From Paenibacillus glycanilyticus (GTDB lineage: Bacteria; Bacillota; Bacilli; Paenibacillales; Paenibacillaceae), in assembly GCF_023715145.1 (NCBI RefSeq), contig NZ_JAMBNP010000001.1, positions 1 to 64,000 on the forward strand: DNA of 64,000 nucleotides, written 5' to 3'. Shown piece after piece: positions 1-8,000 of this stretch. The number at the start of each line of letters is the position of its first letter. Within the stretch, counting starts at the first letter, position 1. The notes under the pieces were generated by a model, which searched no databases, was not told the DNA's origin, and saw only the letters and a list, made by a program, of their open reading frames with translations. The translations under genes were made by a program, and so were the position numbers.

Positions 1-212
1 ATATGGAATAATATGGGGGAATAACCTTCCCTGTATTTCATCACGCCTTCATGTTGTTCTGGTCTACTACAATGGCTCTCTTACTTTTATTCCTCTTTTC
101 TGGCAAGGGCGAAATCCTGCGAATAAGCGAGCATTCGTGAGAAAAATGAATCGTACCGAGGGAGTTCAATGAAACATAATTAGTTAATATTTATCAAGAA
201 AGCAGGCCGCCA

Positions 213-881
213 ATGAATTTTTCATTTAGAAGTATAGAATCTAACAAGAAGTTATATTCAATACTTATTCCAGAGAAGATTCCTAATTTTATATGGTTTG
301 CTGAGCCAGTTGTTTCCTCAAGAGCAATTTTTGCCAACGCTGATGGTTTTACTTTTATTCGAGATTTATTTTTAATAGCCGCTCAAAGCAATAAAGAAAA
401 CACAATATATTATGTACCAATTCCTAATAGAGCATATAAAAGCCCCATCATGGCCATTCCAGAAATACAAGAATGGTATAAGGTAGGCGAATACAATCTT
501 AGTCTAATCCTGTTTAATTATCAGTTCACACATGTTGATGTTAAGGAGGCTAAAACAATTATATCTTCACTTAAATATCTACCTTCGCAAACAATAAATG
601 TAGTGCCAGATAAGCAACTGATTCAGAAACATATTGATGAATGGAAGTACTGGAAACTCGAAAGGACATTAAATACAAAAGCTCATGGGAAGAACTTAAT
701 AATTGCAGCTGACAAACAAATGTTAATTCATCTCGCTTATCAGACAGATTCATTTAAAAATATAGATAATCGATCAAAACATAATTATCAAGCTCATTCA
801 CACGCAGATAATACTGGCACTTCAATTGATAATGGTCTGAACTTCTTCTATTATTATCCTGTGGAATTCGAGGATGTCTGA
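213..881 (+). CDS. hypothetical protein, first array unit
   Basis: A 222-residue soluble-looking protein that I do not recognise. It has no signal peptide or membrane segment. The C-terminus is polar and rich in His, Asn and Ser, then ends in an aromatic patch (NFFYYYP). The start is an ATG after GCAGGCCGCC, a weak ribosome site. The base composition is strongly AT-rich, like the other array units. It is followed about 65 bases later by a lone core site of the array repeat, so it reads as a one-gene unit. The 212 bases upstream show nothing I can name. No function is assigned. Confidence 0.6.
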   Translation: MNFSFRSIESNKKLYSILIPEKIPNFIWFAEPVVSSRAIFANADGFTFIRDLFLIAAQSNKENTIYYVPIPNRAYKSPIMAIPEIQEWYKVGEYNLSLILFNYQFTHVDVKEAKTIISSLKYLPSQTINVVPDKQLIQKHIDEWKYWKLERTLNTKAHGKNLIIAADKQMLIHLAYQTDSFKNIDNRSKHNYQAHSHADNTGTSIDNGLNFFYYYPVEFEDV

Positions 882-944
882 TTACTTCTGACAGCACCAT
901 GTTCCCTCTTCGGGCCATTCAACTATTGTTCCTACCAAGTTTAT

Positions 945-970
945 TACGCTGTCTGGGAACGTTAGTTGAA
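945..970 (+). repeat. array repeat, core 1 only
   Basis: Contains CTGTCTGGGAACGTTAG, a variant of the core that follows most genes in the first 26 kb. No hairpin and no core 2 follow before the next gene, so this is a solo core copy. Confidence 0.6.
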
Positions 971-1023
971 ACTCAATAAATACATAGCTTCAGAGCTGGG
1001 AAAATGAATTTGGGGGCCAATAG

Positions 1024-1389
1024 ATGGAGAAACAAGCATTAGATATATATAAGGAATTCATTGATGATCTGGTAGAACTTCGCCCAAGTGTGTATCCTCG
1101 TCGGATAATGGGTAATGGCTGGCCTAAAACAGTTGAGAATGAGAAGATCAATAACGTCTTGAGTGAATTGACGAAAGAACAAAAAGAGGTAGTCGCATTA
1201 ATTGCCCAATTGGCTCGAGACGGCGGGATTCATGATGTACTTGTCTACTTGACTGATCAGATCAATCTTGAAGGGTTCGAAATCGTCAAGAATGGCATTA
1301 AGATGGCAACCGAACCATTTGAATCCGGTATGCATTATGACTGGGTATGCCGAAGAGAAGGGGATTCCTGGCCAGATCAGGATAATTAA
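1024..1389 (+). CDS. small hypothetical protein, possibly DUF6547-like
   Basis: A 121-residue acidic, helix-rich protein. The segment HDVLVYLTDQINLEGFEIVKN and the C-terminal YDWVCRREGDSWPD recall small DUF6547-type proteins of Paenibacillus. That family link is from memory and uncertain, and no function is known to me. The start is ATG after a run of G (GGGGGCC) 5-10 bases upstream. It stands alone between a solo core upstream and a full repeat copy downstream, as expected for an array unit. Confidence 0.65.
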   Translation: MEKQALDIYKEFIDDLVELRPSVYPRRIMGNGWPKTVENEKINNVLSELTKEQKEVVALIAQLARDGGIHDVLVYLTDQINLEGFEIVKNGIKMATEPFESGMHYDWVCRREGDSWPDQDN

Positions 1390-1400
1390 CCCAGTCACTT

Positions 1401-1520
1401 GTTGAACTAACTGGGAACGTTAGTTGAGGGCCTATCCAGGAGCAGTTTGCCACCGCGGCATCCTGCTCTTTTTGTTTTACTCTCTTTTTTTTCATAAGCA
1501 GTTGAGCAGGATAGTTCAAA
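1401..1520 (+). repeat. array repeat, full but diverged copy
   Basis: Core 1 here is AACTAACTGGGAACGTTAGTT, shown in two parts: arms AACTAAC and GTTAGTT around the 7-base centre TGGGAAC. This is the clearest inverted-arm version. A GAGCAG/CTGCTC hairpin with a T-run follows (about 1438-1473). Core 2-like GAGCAGGATAGTT lies at 1504-1516. Confidence 0.75.
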
Positions 1521-1572
1521 TGCTTGGCGAATATTTCCAAGTTAAATTCTTGTTTTTTATAGGAGGTAAATT

Positions 1573-2097
1573 ATGGGTCCGAGATTGGATACTAACCGAT
1601 TAATTCTTAGATTGTTTGAACCATCGGATGCTAAAACAGTTCAATCATTAGCTGGAAATGAAGAAGTTGCTCGGACTACGCTCTCTATTCCTCATCCATA
1701 TCCTGATGGAGCAGCTGAAGCATGGATTGAACGTATTCGGAATGCATTCAATAATGGAGATATATATTCTTTTGCAATGGTAAGGAAGACAGATGAGGTG
1801 CTAATTGGTTGCGTAAGTTTACGTGTTGCCAAAAGTGAAAATCAGGCTGAGTTAGGATATTGGGTGGGTCATCCTTATTGGGGTCAAGGATATGCGACAG
1901 AGGCAGCCCAATCAGTATGTAATTTTGGCTTTACAGACCTAAACTTAAAACGTATTTTCGCAGCTGCAATGACGAGAAATCCAGCATCATATAACGTAAT
2001 GAAGAAAATAGGGATGAAATCCGAAGATAACTTCCCTAAGCAAATTTTAAAATCTGGAGTTTATGAAGACTTAGTTCATTACGCTCTGACTCATTAA
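1573..2097 (+). CDS. GNAT N-acetyltransferase, RimJ/RimL type
   Basis: A 174-residue acetyltransferase of the GNAT fold, expected to move acetyl from acetyl-CoA to an amine such as a protein N-terminus or a small molecule. It opens with the family's LDTNRLILRLFEPSDA block. It carries the acetyl-CoA loop GQGYATEA near residues 112-119 and the usual NPASYNVMKKIGMK segment near 140-153. Length is normal for the family. The start is ATG after AGGAGG (1561-1566), a strong site. It is a single-gene array unit followed directly by a repeat copy. The substrate cannot be read from the sequence. Confidence 0.9.
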   Translation: MGPRLDTNRLILRLFEPSDAKTVQSLAGNEEVARTTLSIPHPYPDGAAEAWIERIRNAFNNGDIYSFAMVRKTDEVLIGCVSLRVAKSENQAELGYWVGHPYWGQGYATEAAQSVCNFGFTDLNLKRIFAAAMTRNPASYNVMKKIGMKSEDNFPKQILKSGVYEDLVHYALTH

Positions 2098-2170
2098 ACT
2101 ATCGGGGAACGAAAGTTCAGGACAGCACGACGGCAGCTTATCACATGATGAGCTGCCGTTTTCACAACTA
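2095..2170 (+). repeat. array repeat, left part, interrupted by an IS110 element
   Basis: Core 1 (CTATCGGGGAACGAAAG) overlaps the end of the acetyltransferase gene. The hairpin ACGGCAGCT...AGCTGCCGT follows, then TTTTCACAACTA, where the copy stops. The missing core 2 (ACGGGCAGGATAGCG) is found at 3751, past the insertion element. Joining the two gives a repeat nearly identical to the copy at 10819-10914. Confidence 0.85.
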
Positions 2171-2303
2171 TTCCAGCTAATAGCTTGTCAATATTTAAAT
2201 GTTAATAGCCGTTTCTAGAGATGATATACTTAAAAAAGGGTATGACAAATAACCGTCCCTTTCGGCACAGGAATATATTTCATCTTTTACTATTCCATGC
2301 TAG

Positions 2304-3506
2304 TTACTCTAGCCGAAATGCTTCTTTCGAAGTCAAAATGGCAAAAATCCAGTGGATGAGTTTGTTTACACAAGCAATAACGGCTACTTTAAACAGTTTT
2401 CCTTCAGCACGTTTTTTATCGTAGAAAGCTCTTAACTTCTTGTTTCTATTACTACGAATACCACATCTCACAGCTTGATATAGTGCTGTACGAAGCCTTC
2501 TGGAGCCATGTTTGGTGATCCTATTTTGGGTTGCCACAAACTTACCTGAAGCAAACACACTGGGGTCAACACCAGCAAAGGCCACCAGCTTCTTAGCATG
2601 ATCGAACCGATCGATTTCCCCAATCTCAGCCCAAATTGTTGCAGCGATTTTAGTGCCGATACCGGGTATGGATTGGATTAAATCATATTCAAGTAACTCT
2701 TCAGCCAGGGTCTCTATCGATTTATTAAGGTCTGCTAGATGGTCCTGGTATTGAAGAAGCAATTTGATGAGCAACTGCAGGGAGATCAGATGACTTGGAA
2801 AAGCTGTCTCCTTAAAGGGATTTCTCCTTGCTGCCGCTAACAATATATGAGCGCGCTCCAAACACCATAAAGTAGATCTACCGCGTCCTGTTAGGCGTTG
2901 GATTGTTACTGAAATCTCTTCTACAGTCATATCCAGAACTTCTTTAGATGTCGGGTGTAAGGATAAAAATCGAAGCGAAACTTTCGAGTAGAGATCCCCA
3001 AACACGCCATGGTATATAGGGAAAACCTGATCCAGAATAGCCTGGAACTGCAACTTCGCTTGAACATACATACCTGTTAGAGATTCATACTGACGAGTGA
3101 GATAGCGTAAATTCATGAGATGCTGACCCCGTTTTTTGATGGGTTCAAACTCTTCTTTATAGAACAGCACCCCAAGTTGATAGGCATCAGCAGCATCTGT
3201 CTTAACCCGTCTTAAATTCGTTTTTTTGGCTTCATATGAGATTAACGGATTAATGACGATGTACAGATAACGGTGCTCATCCAGAAACTGAAAAACAGGG
3301 CTATGATAATGGCCTGTTGCCTCCATTACAATGCAAGGGCTCATTCCTGCAGCTAATTCCACTGTTCTAACATAACTAAGAAAAGACGATAATCCCTCTA
3401 GATCATGATTAAATCTAAAGATCTTCCCATGAGGTACACCACGGTCTAAAAATGCTTGCGAATGGCTCTCTCCCTTAGATACATCCAAACCAATGACTGG
3501 ATTCAT
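2304..3506 (-). CDS. IS110 family transposase
   Basis: A 400-residue transposase. The N-terminal DEDD (RuvC-like) domain begins with IGLDVSKGESHSQAF and continues through VMEATGHYHSPV and the KTDAADAYQL segment. The C-terminal Transposase_20 domain includes IPGIGTKIAATIWAEIG and LVAFAGVDPS. It would catalyse site-specific insertion guided by a structured RNA made from the element's own end. The reading frame is intact and full length for the family. It lies opposite to the surrounding array genes. Confidence 0.95.
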   Translation of the reverse strand: MNPVIGLDVSKGESHSQAFLDRGVPHGKIFRFNHDLEGLSSFLSYVRTVELAAGMSPCIVMEATGHYHSPVFQFLDEHRYLYIVINPLISYEAKKTNLRRVKTDAADAYQLGVLFYKEEFEPIKKRGQHLMNLRYLTRQYESLTGMYVQAKLQFQAILDQVFPIYHGVFGDLYSKVSLRFLSLHPTSKEVLDMTVEEISVTIQRLTGRGRSTLWCLERAHILLAAARRNPFKETAFPSHLISLQLLIKLLLQYQDHLADLNKSIETLAEELLEYDLIQSIPGIGTKIAATIWAEIGEIDRFDHAKKLVAFAGVDPSVFASGKFVATQNRITKHGSRRLRTALYQAVRCGIRSNRNKKLRAFYDKKRAEGKLFKVAVIACVNKLIHWIFAILTSKEAFRLE

Positions 3507-3750
3507 GACATCACTCCTGTAGTAATTTCACCGGCAACCCCTAACCTTCTTGTCATTCCACACTATCGCATGTGATCCGGGATCAACGTCCCAACCAGCC
3601 TAACCATGGTTGAACAAGTAGGGGGGATGAACAGTATAGCTCTCGGAATCCAGGTCCCACGGGCAGAAACGTTCGATCCCCGGCTACCGCTATCTTACGA
3701 CCATACAAAAAAGAGGTCGACCAGAAAGAACTGGTGACCTCATAATACGA
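3507..3750 (-). ncRNA. candidate bridge RNA region of the IS110 element
   Basis: This is the non-coding end upstream of the transposase, where IS110-group elements encode the bridge RNA. On the - strand it begins with a strong stem (GAGGTC-ACCAG paired with CTGGT-GACCTC, 3712-3740). A second possible stem is GATAGC with GCTAT. Between these arms lies CTGCCCGT (3659-3666 on the complement), which matches eight bases of the right target flank ACGGGCAG at 3751. This fits a target-guide segment. A guide for the other half-site was not convincingly found. The RNA ends are unknown. Confidence 0.45.
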
Positions 3751-3769
3751 ACGGGCAGGATAGCGCAAC
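3751..3769 (+). repeat. array repeat, core 2 displaced by the IS110 element
   Basis: ACGGGCAGGATAGCGCAAC is the right half of the repeat that begins at 2095. Other intact copies show the same ACGGGCAG continuation after CAACTA. Confidence 0.85.
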
Positions 3770-3836
3770 TACAGACCATAATGAGTGTATATATTGGAAT
3801 AAGTATTATATATGTGATTATGGGAGTGCGTTGCAG

Positions 3837-4433
3837 ATGAAAAAGTGGATCGTATCTTTCAGCCTAATTGTGTTCATCATTGGTGCAGCTTGGGTAATAT
3901 ATCTAAAGTACCCCCGAACCATTGATTTAGAACTGATAGGCGTTAAATATCAATTAGGTTCCGAAGGTGCAAAGTCGGAAAGGGAGCCAGCTACGGTTGT
4001 CATTAAGGGGAAGTTACATAAGAGCTTAAAAGGTGAGCGTGTATTCAAGGGTTACATTACGATAGTCGGGGAAGTGATTCCAGTACCGAAAGACCAGAGG
4101 AAACTGGCAATTCATTTTTCAAGCGACGGTTGGGGAGTGATGAATTACCCCTACGGTATTTTTGACAAGTATGGAGAGCAGGGATCCAGAACAAAACCTG
4201 GAATTTACCAGTCACATATTATATTTGCAAACAAAGATTTCAGTCAAGTCACGTTGCTTCTAAAAACACCTGACCAACAGTCAGAATATGAAAATGGAGC
4301 TTCTCAAAGTGTATGGAACGCTGAGAATGGAAAGATGTTATCTGCCCCCGCAACAACACGTGAAGAAGCTTTGACATTATCCAATAAGTTAATGCTTGAA
4401 TTCCTGAAACCATATGGGAAACCCTTACAATAA
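3837..4433 (+). CDS. membrane-anchored or secreted hypothetical protein
   Basis: About 198 residues. Residues 1-22 form one hydrophobic helix after MKKW, which could be an uncleaved anchor or a signal peptide; no lipobox is present. The rest is a polar, beta-rich extracellular-type domain that I do not recognise. A TTG six bases upstream (3831) is an alternative start. GGGAG at 3822-3826 is four bases from the TTG and ten from the ATG, so the choice is open. It is a single-gene array unit just after a core 2 and before a full repeat. Confidence 0.65.
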   Translation: MKKWIVSFSLIVFIIGAAWVIYLKYPRTIDLELIGVKYQLGSEGAKSEREPATVVIKGKLHKSLKGERVFKGYITIVGEVIPVPKDQRKLAIHFSSDGWGVMNYPYGIFDKYGEQGSRTKPGIYQSHIIFANKDFSQVTLLLKTPDQQSEYENGASQSVWNAENGKMLSAPATTREEALTLSNKLMLEFLKPYGKPLQ

Positions 4434-4450
4434 CTTGTCCATTATATGAT

Positions 4451-4548
4451 TAAGCTAACTAGGAACGTACGTTAGTTGAGATCAATATGATAGCAGCCGG
4501 CTTACATGCTCGGTTGCTTTTTTGTTGAACTAAAGGGCAGGATAGTTC
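4451..4548 (+). repeat. array repeat, full copy
   Basis: Core 1 is GCTAACTAGGAACG with a GTAC duplication before GTTAG. The hairpin is GCAGCCGGC...CGGTTGC followed by TTTTTTG. Core 2 is CTAAAGGGCAGGATAG. After core 2 comes the leader CAATATGTGGTATTATGTTG, shared with the copy before the exonuclease gene. Confidence 0.9.
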
Positions 4549-4603
4549 CAATATGTGGTATTATGTTGATTAATAAGTTAAAGCCTTTTAAGGGAGGATT
4601 GGC

Positions 4604-5353
4604 ATGAAGTGGTTTAATTTGAGTCGTCAAAGTAAGCGTGATCTTAAAAATAAAATAGATTGGAATAACTACTTTCCAAAACATATCGCGATCATGATGG
4701 ATGGAAACGGGCGTTGGGCAAAACGCAAAGGATTACCTAGGTCCGCTGGGCATTATGCTGGGATGCAAACAATGCGTCAAACGATAAGCATGTGTCACAA
4801 AAATCGAATCGCATTTCTAACCTTATATGCCTTTTCAACTGAAAACTGGAAAAGGCCTAAAGAAGAAGTAGAATATATCATTAGTTTGGTAAGTGTATTT
4901 GTACAGGAGACAAATATTCGAGATTTAAATGAAAATAACATAAGAGTATCTTTTATTGGAGATACATCTAAATTTCCTAATGATACCCAGCAAGCCATGA
5001 TTAATGTTTCCAATCTAACTCAAGGGAACACTGGACTTCAGGTTTATTTTGCTATGAACTACGGAGGTAAGAGCGATATACTGCAAGCCGTAAGGTCAAT
5101 TGTAAAAACAAAAAAAGCAGATGAAATTACTGAAGAACTCTTTGAACAATTTCTCTATACTAGACAAAATCCATCTCCAGATTTGCTGATTAGAACAAGC
5201 GGTGAGAAAAGGCTGAGTAATTTTTTACTTTGGCAGTCCGCCTATACAGAACTCTGGTTCACTGATGAAATGTGGCCAGATTTTAATGAAGAGCTTCTTT
5301 ATGCGGCTATCTTTGATTATCAGAATCGAATGAAGAGAGGTCAGGCATTATAG
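4604..5353 (+). CDS. uppS: isoprenyl transferase, undecaprenyl diphosphate synthase type (cassette paralogue)
   Basis: A 249-residue cis-prenyltransferase, expected to add isopentenyl diphosphate units to farnesyl diphosphate to make the lipid carrier used for wall synthesis. The catalytic motif HIAIMMDGNGRWAKR is at residues 27-41 with the key Asp at 33. YAFSTENWKRP and the C-terminal RTSGEKRLSNFLLWQSAYTE are intact. Length is normal. The start is ATG after GGGAGG. It sits alone in the array, away from the cdsA/dxr/rseP genes that normally accompany the housekeeping copy, so it is probably a second gene. A role in tolerance of wall-active compounds is conjecture. Confidence 0.92.
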   Translation: MKWFNLSRQSKRDLKNKIDWNNYFPKHIAIMMDGNGRWAKRKGLPRSAGHYAGMQTMRQTISMCHKNRIAFLTLYAFSTENWKRPKEEVEYIISLVSVFVQETNIRDLNENNIRVSFIGDTSKFPNDTQQAMINVSNLTQGNTGLQVYFAMNYGGKSDILQAVRSIVKTKKADEITEELFEQFLYTRQNPSPDLLIRTSGEKRLSNFLLWQSAYTELWFTDEMWPDFNEELLYAAIFDYQNRMKRGQAL

Positions 5354-5415
5354 ACTGCCTCACACTGCACAAAGAACTAAATGCTTATCCGGAAAAGGGA
5401 AAAGGAAGCGATCCT

Positions 5416-5541
5416 TTGAAAATCTTAAAACACTTTTGCAATGCTTCTATTTGGATAGTTCTACTCCTTACTTTTTTATTTTTTTTACTTGTTACTATTT
5501 CAACAGCAATCTTAGCTATCTATTCCTTCCAAAACTTATAA
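5416..5541 (+). CDS. possible small one-helix membrane peptide
   Basis: A 41-codon frame starting at TTG, four bases after AAGGAAG-type ribosome-site sequence (5402-5409). The product is a short basic N-terminus followed by a very hydrophobic helix (WIVLLLTFLFFLLVTI). It would be a second gene in the same array unit as uppS. It could also be a chance frame in AT-rich DNA. Confidence 0.35.
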   Translation: MKILKHFCNASIWIVLLLTFLFFLLVTISTAILAIYSFQNL

Positions 5542-5577
5542 ATATCTCTGAACGACTCTTAGTATAAAATATAAATG

Positions 5578-5672
5578 ATTAACGTAAGAACGATAGTTGA
5601 ATCAAACACGACGGCAGCCGGCCAGATGATCGGCTGCCGTTTCCCGTTGAAGTAAAGGGCAGTTTAGTGACA
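5578..5672 (+). repeat. array repeat, full copy
   Basis: Core 1 is TAACGTAAGAACGATAG. The hairpin ACGGCAGCCGGC/GATCGGCTGCCGT is near-perfect. Core 2 is GTAAAGGGCAGTTTAG. The shared leader CAATATGTGGTATATTG follows. Confidence 0.9.
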
Positions 5673-5716
5673 ATATGTGGTATATTGTTGGGGGATTAAT
5701 ATTTGGGGGGAAGTCC

Positions 5717-6379
5717 ATGAAAATAATAAACATTTCGGATACAGAATACTCCATTGAAGGATTAAGCGTAAGTCATTTATTAAGTAAAAGGTATTGTGCA
5801 TTTGATTTAGAAGCTACAGGTCCCAATCAAGATGAAGAACATATTACGCAGATGGGTGCAGTAATTATTGAGAATAATCAAATTGTAATAAATAAATCAT
5901 TCAACTCTCTTGTGAAATCACCTAAACAAATACCTCAATTAATTGAAAAACTTACTGGAATTAAGAATGATGAAATGAAAAGAGCGCCTGTTTTTTCAAG
6001 CGTTTATCAAAGGTTTATTGAGTTTATAAATGGTTGCGTGCTTGTAACTCAAGCTGGATATGAATTTGATTACCCGCTATTAAATAAAGAATGTCAACGT
6101 AATAATTTGCTAATGTTTGATAACGTTGCATTAGATACGAAAGTTTTGTTCTCTTTTTTGCATCCTGAGGTTCAAGAGAGAATTACTACAAATTACCTAA
6201 TAGATTTTTATAATATAAATGATTCTGACATCAAAAGACATGATGCCTTGGGTGATAGTGTATTGATAGCTAGAATTTTTATAAAGTTACTTGAAGAATT
6301 AAAAGTTAGGAACATTAATGAAGTCATTATAGACGAGCCAATTATTATTAAGAAAGTACAGCTTTCTCCGTTAACATAG
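5717..6379 (+). CDS. 3'-5' exonuclease, DEDDh family
   Basis: A 220-residue exonuclease of the DnaQ/RNase T superfamily. ExoI is CAFDLEATG (Asp and Glu metal ligands). ExoII is AGYEFDYPLL. ExoIII is HDALGDS, whose His makes it DEDDh. It would remove nucleotides from 3' ends using two metal ions. There is no polymerase or BRCT domain, so it is a free-standing nuclease; its substrate is unknown. The start is the ATG after GGGGGG (about 5704-5709). An upstream in-frame ATG at 5675 lies in the repeat-linked leader and lacks a site. It is a one-gene array unit. Confidence 0.85.
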   Translation: MKIINISDTEYSIEGLSVSHLLSKRYCAFDLEATGPNQDEEHITQMGAVIIENNQIVINKSFNSLVKSPKQIPQLIEKLTGIKNDEMKRAPVFSSVYQRFIEFINGCVLVTQAGYEFDYPLLNKECQRNNLLMFDNVALDTKVLFSFLHPEVQERITTNYLIDFYNINDSDIKRHDALGDSVLIARIFIKLLEELKVRNINEVIIDEPIIIKKVQLSPLT

Positions 6380-6380
6380 A

Positions 6381-6472
6381 TTAATGTAACGTAAGAACTA
6401 TAGCTCAACAACTCTAAAGCAACTGGTGTATTACGCTCAGCTGCTTTAGAGTTGAACTAAGGGCAGAGTTAA
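6381..6472 (+). repeat. array repeat, full copy with different hairpin
   Basis: Core 1 is TAACGTAAGAACTATAG. The stem here is CTCTAAAGCA.CTG/CAG.TGCTTTAGAG in place of the usual GCAGCCGG stem. Core 2 is CTAAGGGCAGAGTTA. Confidence 0.8.
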
Positions 6473-6578
6473 ATATTACTACTGAACAAACATTTCGCAC
6501 TGTGAGATAATTGGCAGTGATTAAGAAAATTCAGGCATTTCATGTATGATGCCGTTCTGTAGGTGGAGTTAACGTAAC

Positions 6579-7037
6579 ATGAAAAACAACGCAATAAAGA
6601 AAGTGGTAACCATCCTATTCATTTTTATCGTCGCGGTTGGTTGGTTTGGCTGGATGTCGTATAATCGTTCAAAAGACCAGCTCATGGAGAGCAAAATGGA
6701 AGCGGCGATAAACAATGCCGTATATGATGTTCAATTCTATGTTGAGCGTACTAAGGTGAATCAATCGTCGAATAGTTTGCCGTACTATTTTGCGCGGATA
6801 GACAAGAATATAGGACTAGTTGAAAAAGAAGCCCTTTATCAATTAAATTCAGACTCTTCCGTTCCTTCTTTTAAATTTGTTCAGTTCTCAATAACCTGGA
6901 CATCATCATACAACATCCATATAACCGTCAAATACCCAGGAGCGTTCGGTATAAGTAGAAAATTAAGTCTCAACTATACGAAGAAAGTAATCGCATTTAA
7001 GCATGAAACAGGTTCAGACAACTTCAGTTCTAAATAA
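6579..7037 (+). CDS. small membrane-anchored hypothetical protein
   Basis: A 152-residue protein with one N-terminal hydrophobic helix (residues about 8-26, VVTILFIFIVAVGWFGWM) and a polar outer part that I do not recognise. The motif WTSSYNIHITVKYPGAFGI suggests a beta domain. The start is ATG after AGGTGGAG (6561-6568). It is a single-gene array unit between a full repeat and a compound repeat. Confidence 0.65.
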   Translation: MKNNAIKKVVTILFIFIVAVGWFGWMSYNRSKDQLMESKMEAAINNAVYDVQFYVERTKVNQSSNSLPYYFARIDKNIGLVEKEALYQLNSDSSVPSFKFVQFSITWTSSYNIHITVKYPGAFGISRKLSLNYTKKVIAFKHETGSDNFSSK

Positions 7038-7044
7038 TAATAAT

Positions 7045-7268
7045 TTCCCAACATACGAACTATAGGGAAAGCTTTAATTCACAAAGAACCCGTAGAAAAA
7101 CCGAAAAACCGCTCACACTATAGGAGAGCGGTTTTTCTTACTATCAAACCATCGCAAACACCTGCTTGGTTTGATTCAATCTTTACGCTAACGGAAAACG
7201 ATAGTGGGGGAGCTGCCACGAGGCCAGCTCCTTTTTGATGCTCATTGAAGTAACGGGCAGGATAGCGT
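7045..7268 (+). repeat. compound array repeat (two copies in tandem, one decayed)
   Basis: A degenerate core (ACATACGAACTATAG, 7051-7065) is followed by a strong terminator-like hairpin AAAACCGCTC...GAGCGGTTTTT (7107-7138). A full copy comes next: core 1 GCTAACGGAAAACGATAG (7187-7204), a GGAGCTG/CAGCTCC hairpin, and core 2 GTAACGGGCAGGATAG (7250-7265). There is no gene between the two copies, as if a unit had been lost. Confidence 0.75.
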
Positions 7269-7329
7269 GGTGATGAACTAAAAAGTTGGAGTATAATGGC
7301 TATAAACTACTTAGAAATGAAGTGTTCCT

Positions 7330-7956
7330 ATGCCCGAATATTCCCAAATCCAAACGTATCTCAAGTGTAATCAAAATAACTTTCAAGATGTTATTAAGGA
7401 TTTTTCAAATATGTTAAACTCTCTGGCACTTGATTCTAAATACTTCACAACTGAACTGGAATGGGAATTCTCGGACGATGGGAATATGTATGTTGGTGGC
7501 GGAGATTACACTCAGCTATTTGATAATAACAGCTACCAACTACATATTCGACCGTTTGTTATGGGATGGACTCCAGAAGTGATAAATGAACTACAAGAAC
7601 CATGGCTAGAAGTTAGTTTGTTATTTTGGACAGAGGAAATTCAATTTGATAGTAGTACAGGGCAGTTAAAGGATGAGCACAAGTCTTTAATTTGGACACT
7701 GATGGAACAGTTTTCGGAGCATTTTAAAGAAAGTGGAGTATATTTCACAAACGAAGCTACAGACGGAAGACCTTGGGAAGCGTTGGTTTGTGGTATACAA
7801 GAGAATATATGGGCATTTGACGCAGTTATATTGCCTACACACTTGTTTGATGTGTATAGAGGTAGCCCAAAGGAAATGTTTAATAAAACGAACGAGAATA
7901 TAATGTATCTCGCTCGAAAGTCTATCTGGGAGTCTGAGCCATGGCACAATAGGTGA
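7330..7956 (+). CDS. hypothetical protein
   Basis: A 208-residue acidic protein, rich in Trp and Phe, without signal or membrane segments. The central WLEVSLLFWTEEIQFD and C-terminal ARKSIWESEPWHNR are distinctive but match no family I can name. Its size, acidity and solitary setting resemble immunity or antitoxin proteins, but that is only an impression. The start is ATG preceded by AATGAAGTG. It is a single-gene array unit ending next to a solo core. Confidence 0.65.
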   Translation: MPEYSQIQTYLKCNQNNFQDVIKDFSNMLNSLALDSKYFTTELEWEFSDDGNMYVGGGDYTQLFDNNSYQLHIRPFVMGWTPEVINELQEPWLEVSLLFWTEEIQFDSSTGQLKDEHKSLIWTLMEQFSEHFKESGVYFTNEATDGRPWEALVCGIQENIWAFDAVILPTHLFDVYRGSPKEMFNKTNENIMYLARKSIWESEPWHNR

Positions 7957-7985
7957 TTAAGCTATCTGGGAACAATAGTTTAAAA
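7957..7985 (+). repeat. array repeat, core 1 only
   Basis: GCTATCTGGGAACAATAG follows the stop codon directly. No hairpin or core 2 follows. Next is a gene remnant in the opposite orientation. Confidence 0.7.
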
Positions 7986-8000
7986 ACCGTTAGGTAACAC

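Larger units (their letters stand above)
2171..3750 (-). mobile_element. IS110-family insertion sequence inside an array repeat
   Basis: The limits are set by the broken repeat: left flank ...CACAACTA, right flank ACGGGCAGG. The element is about 1.58 kb with one transposase gene on the - strand. About 240 non-coding bases lie upstream of that gene and about 130 downstream. A long 5' non-coding end is the IS110-group layout, in which that end encodes the bridge RNA. No target duplication is visible, as expected for the family. End positions may be off by a few bases because the overlap dinucleotide is unknown. Confidence 0.8.

Noticed and set aside
2221..2424. A 67-codon + strand open frame at the IS110 right end
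   Set aside because: It overlaps the transposase gene in antisense, has no family likeness and no supported ribosome site.
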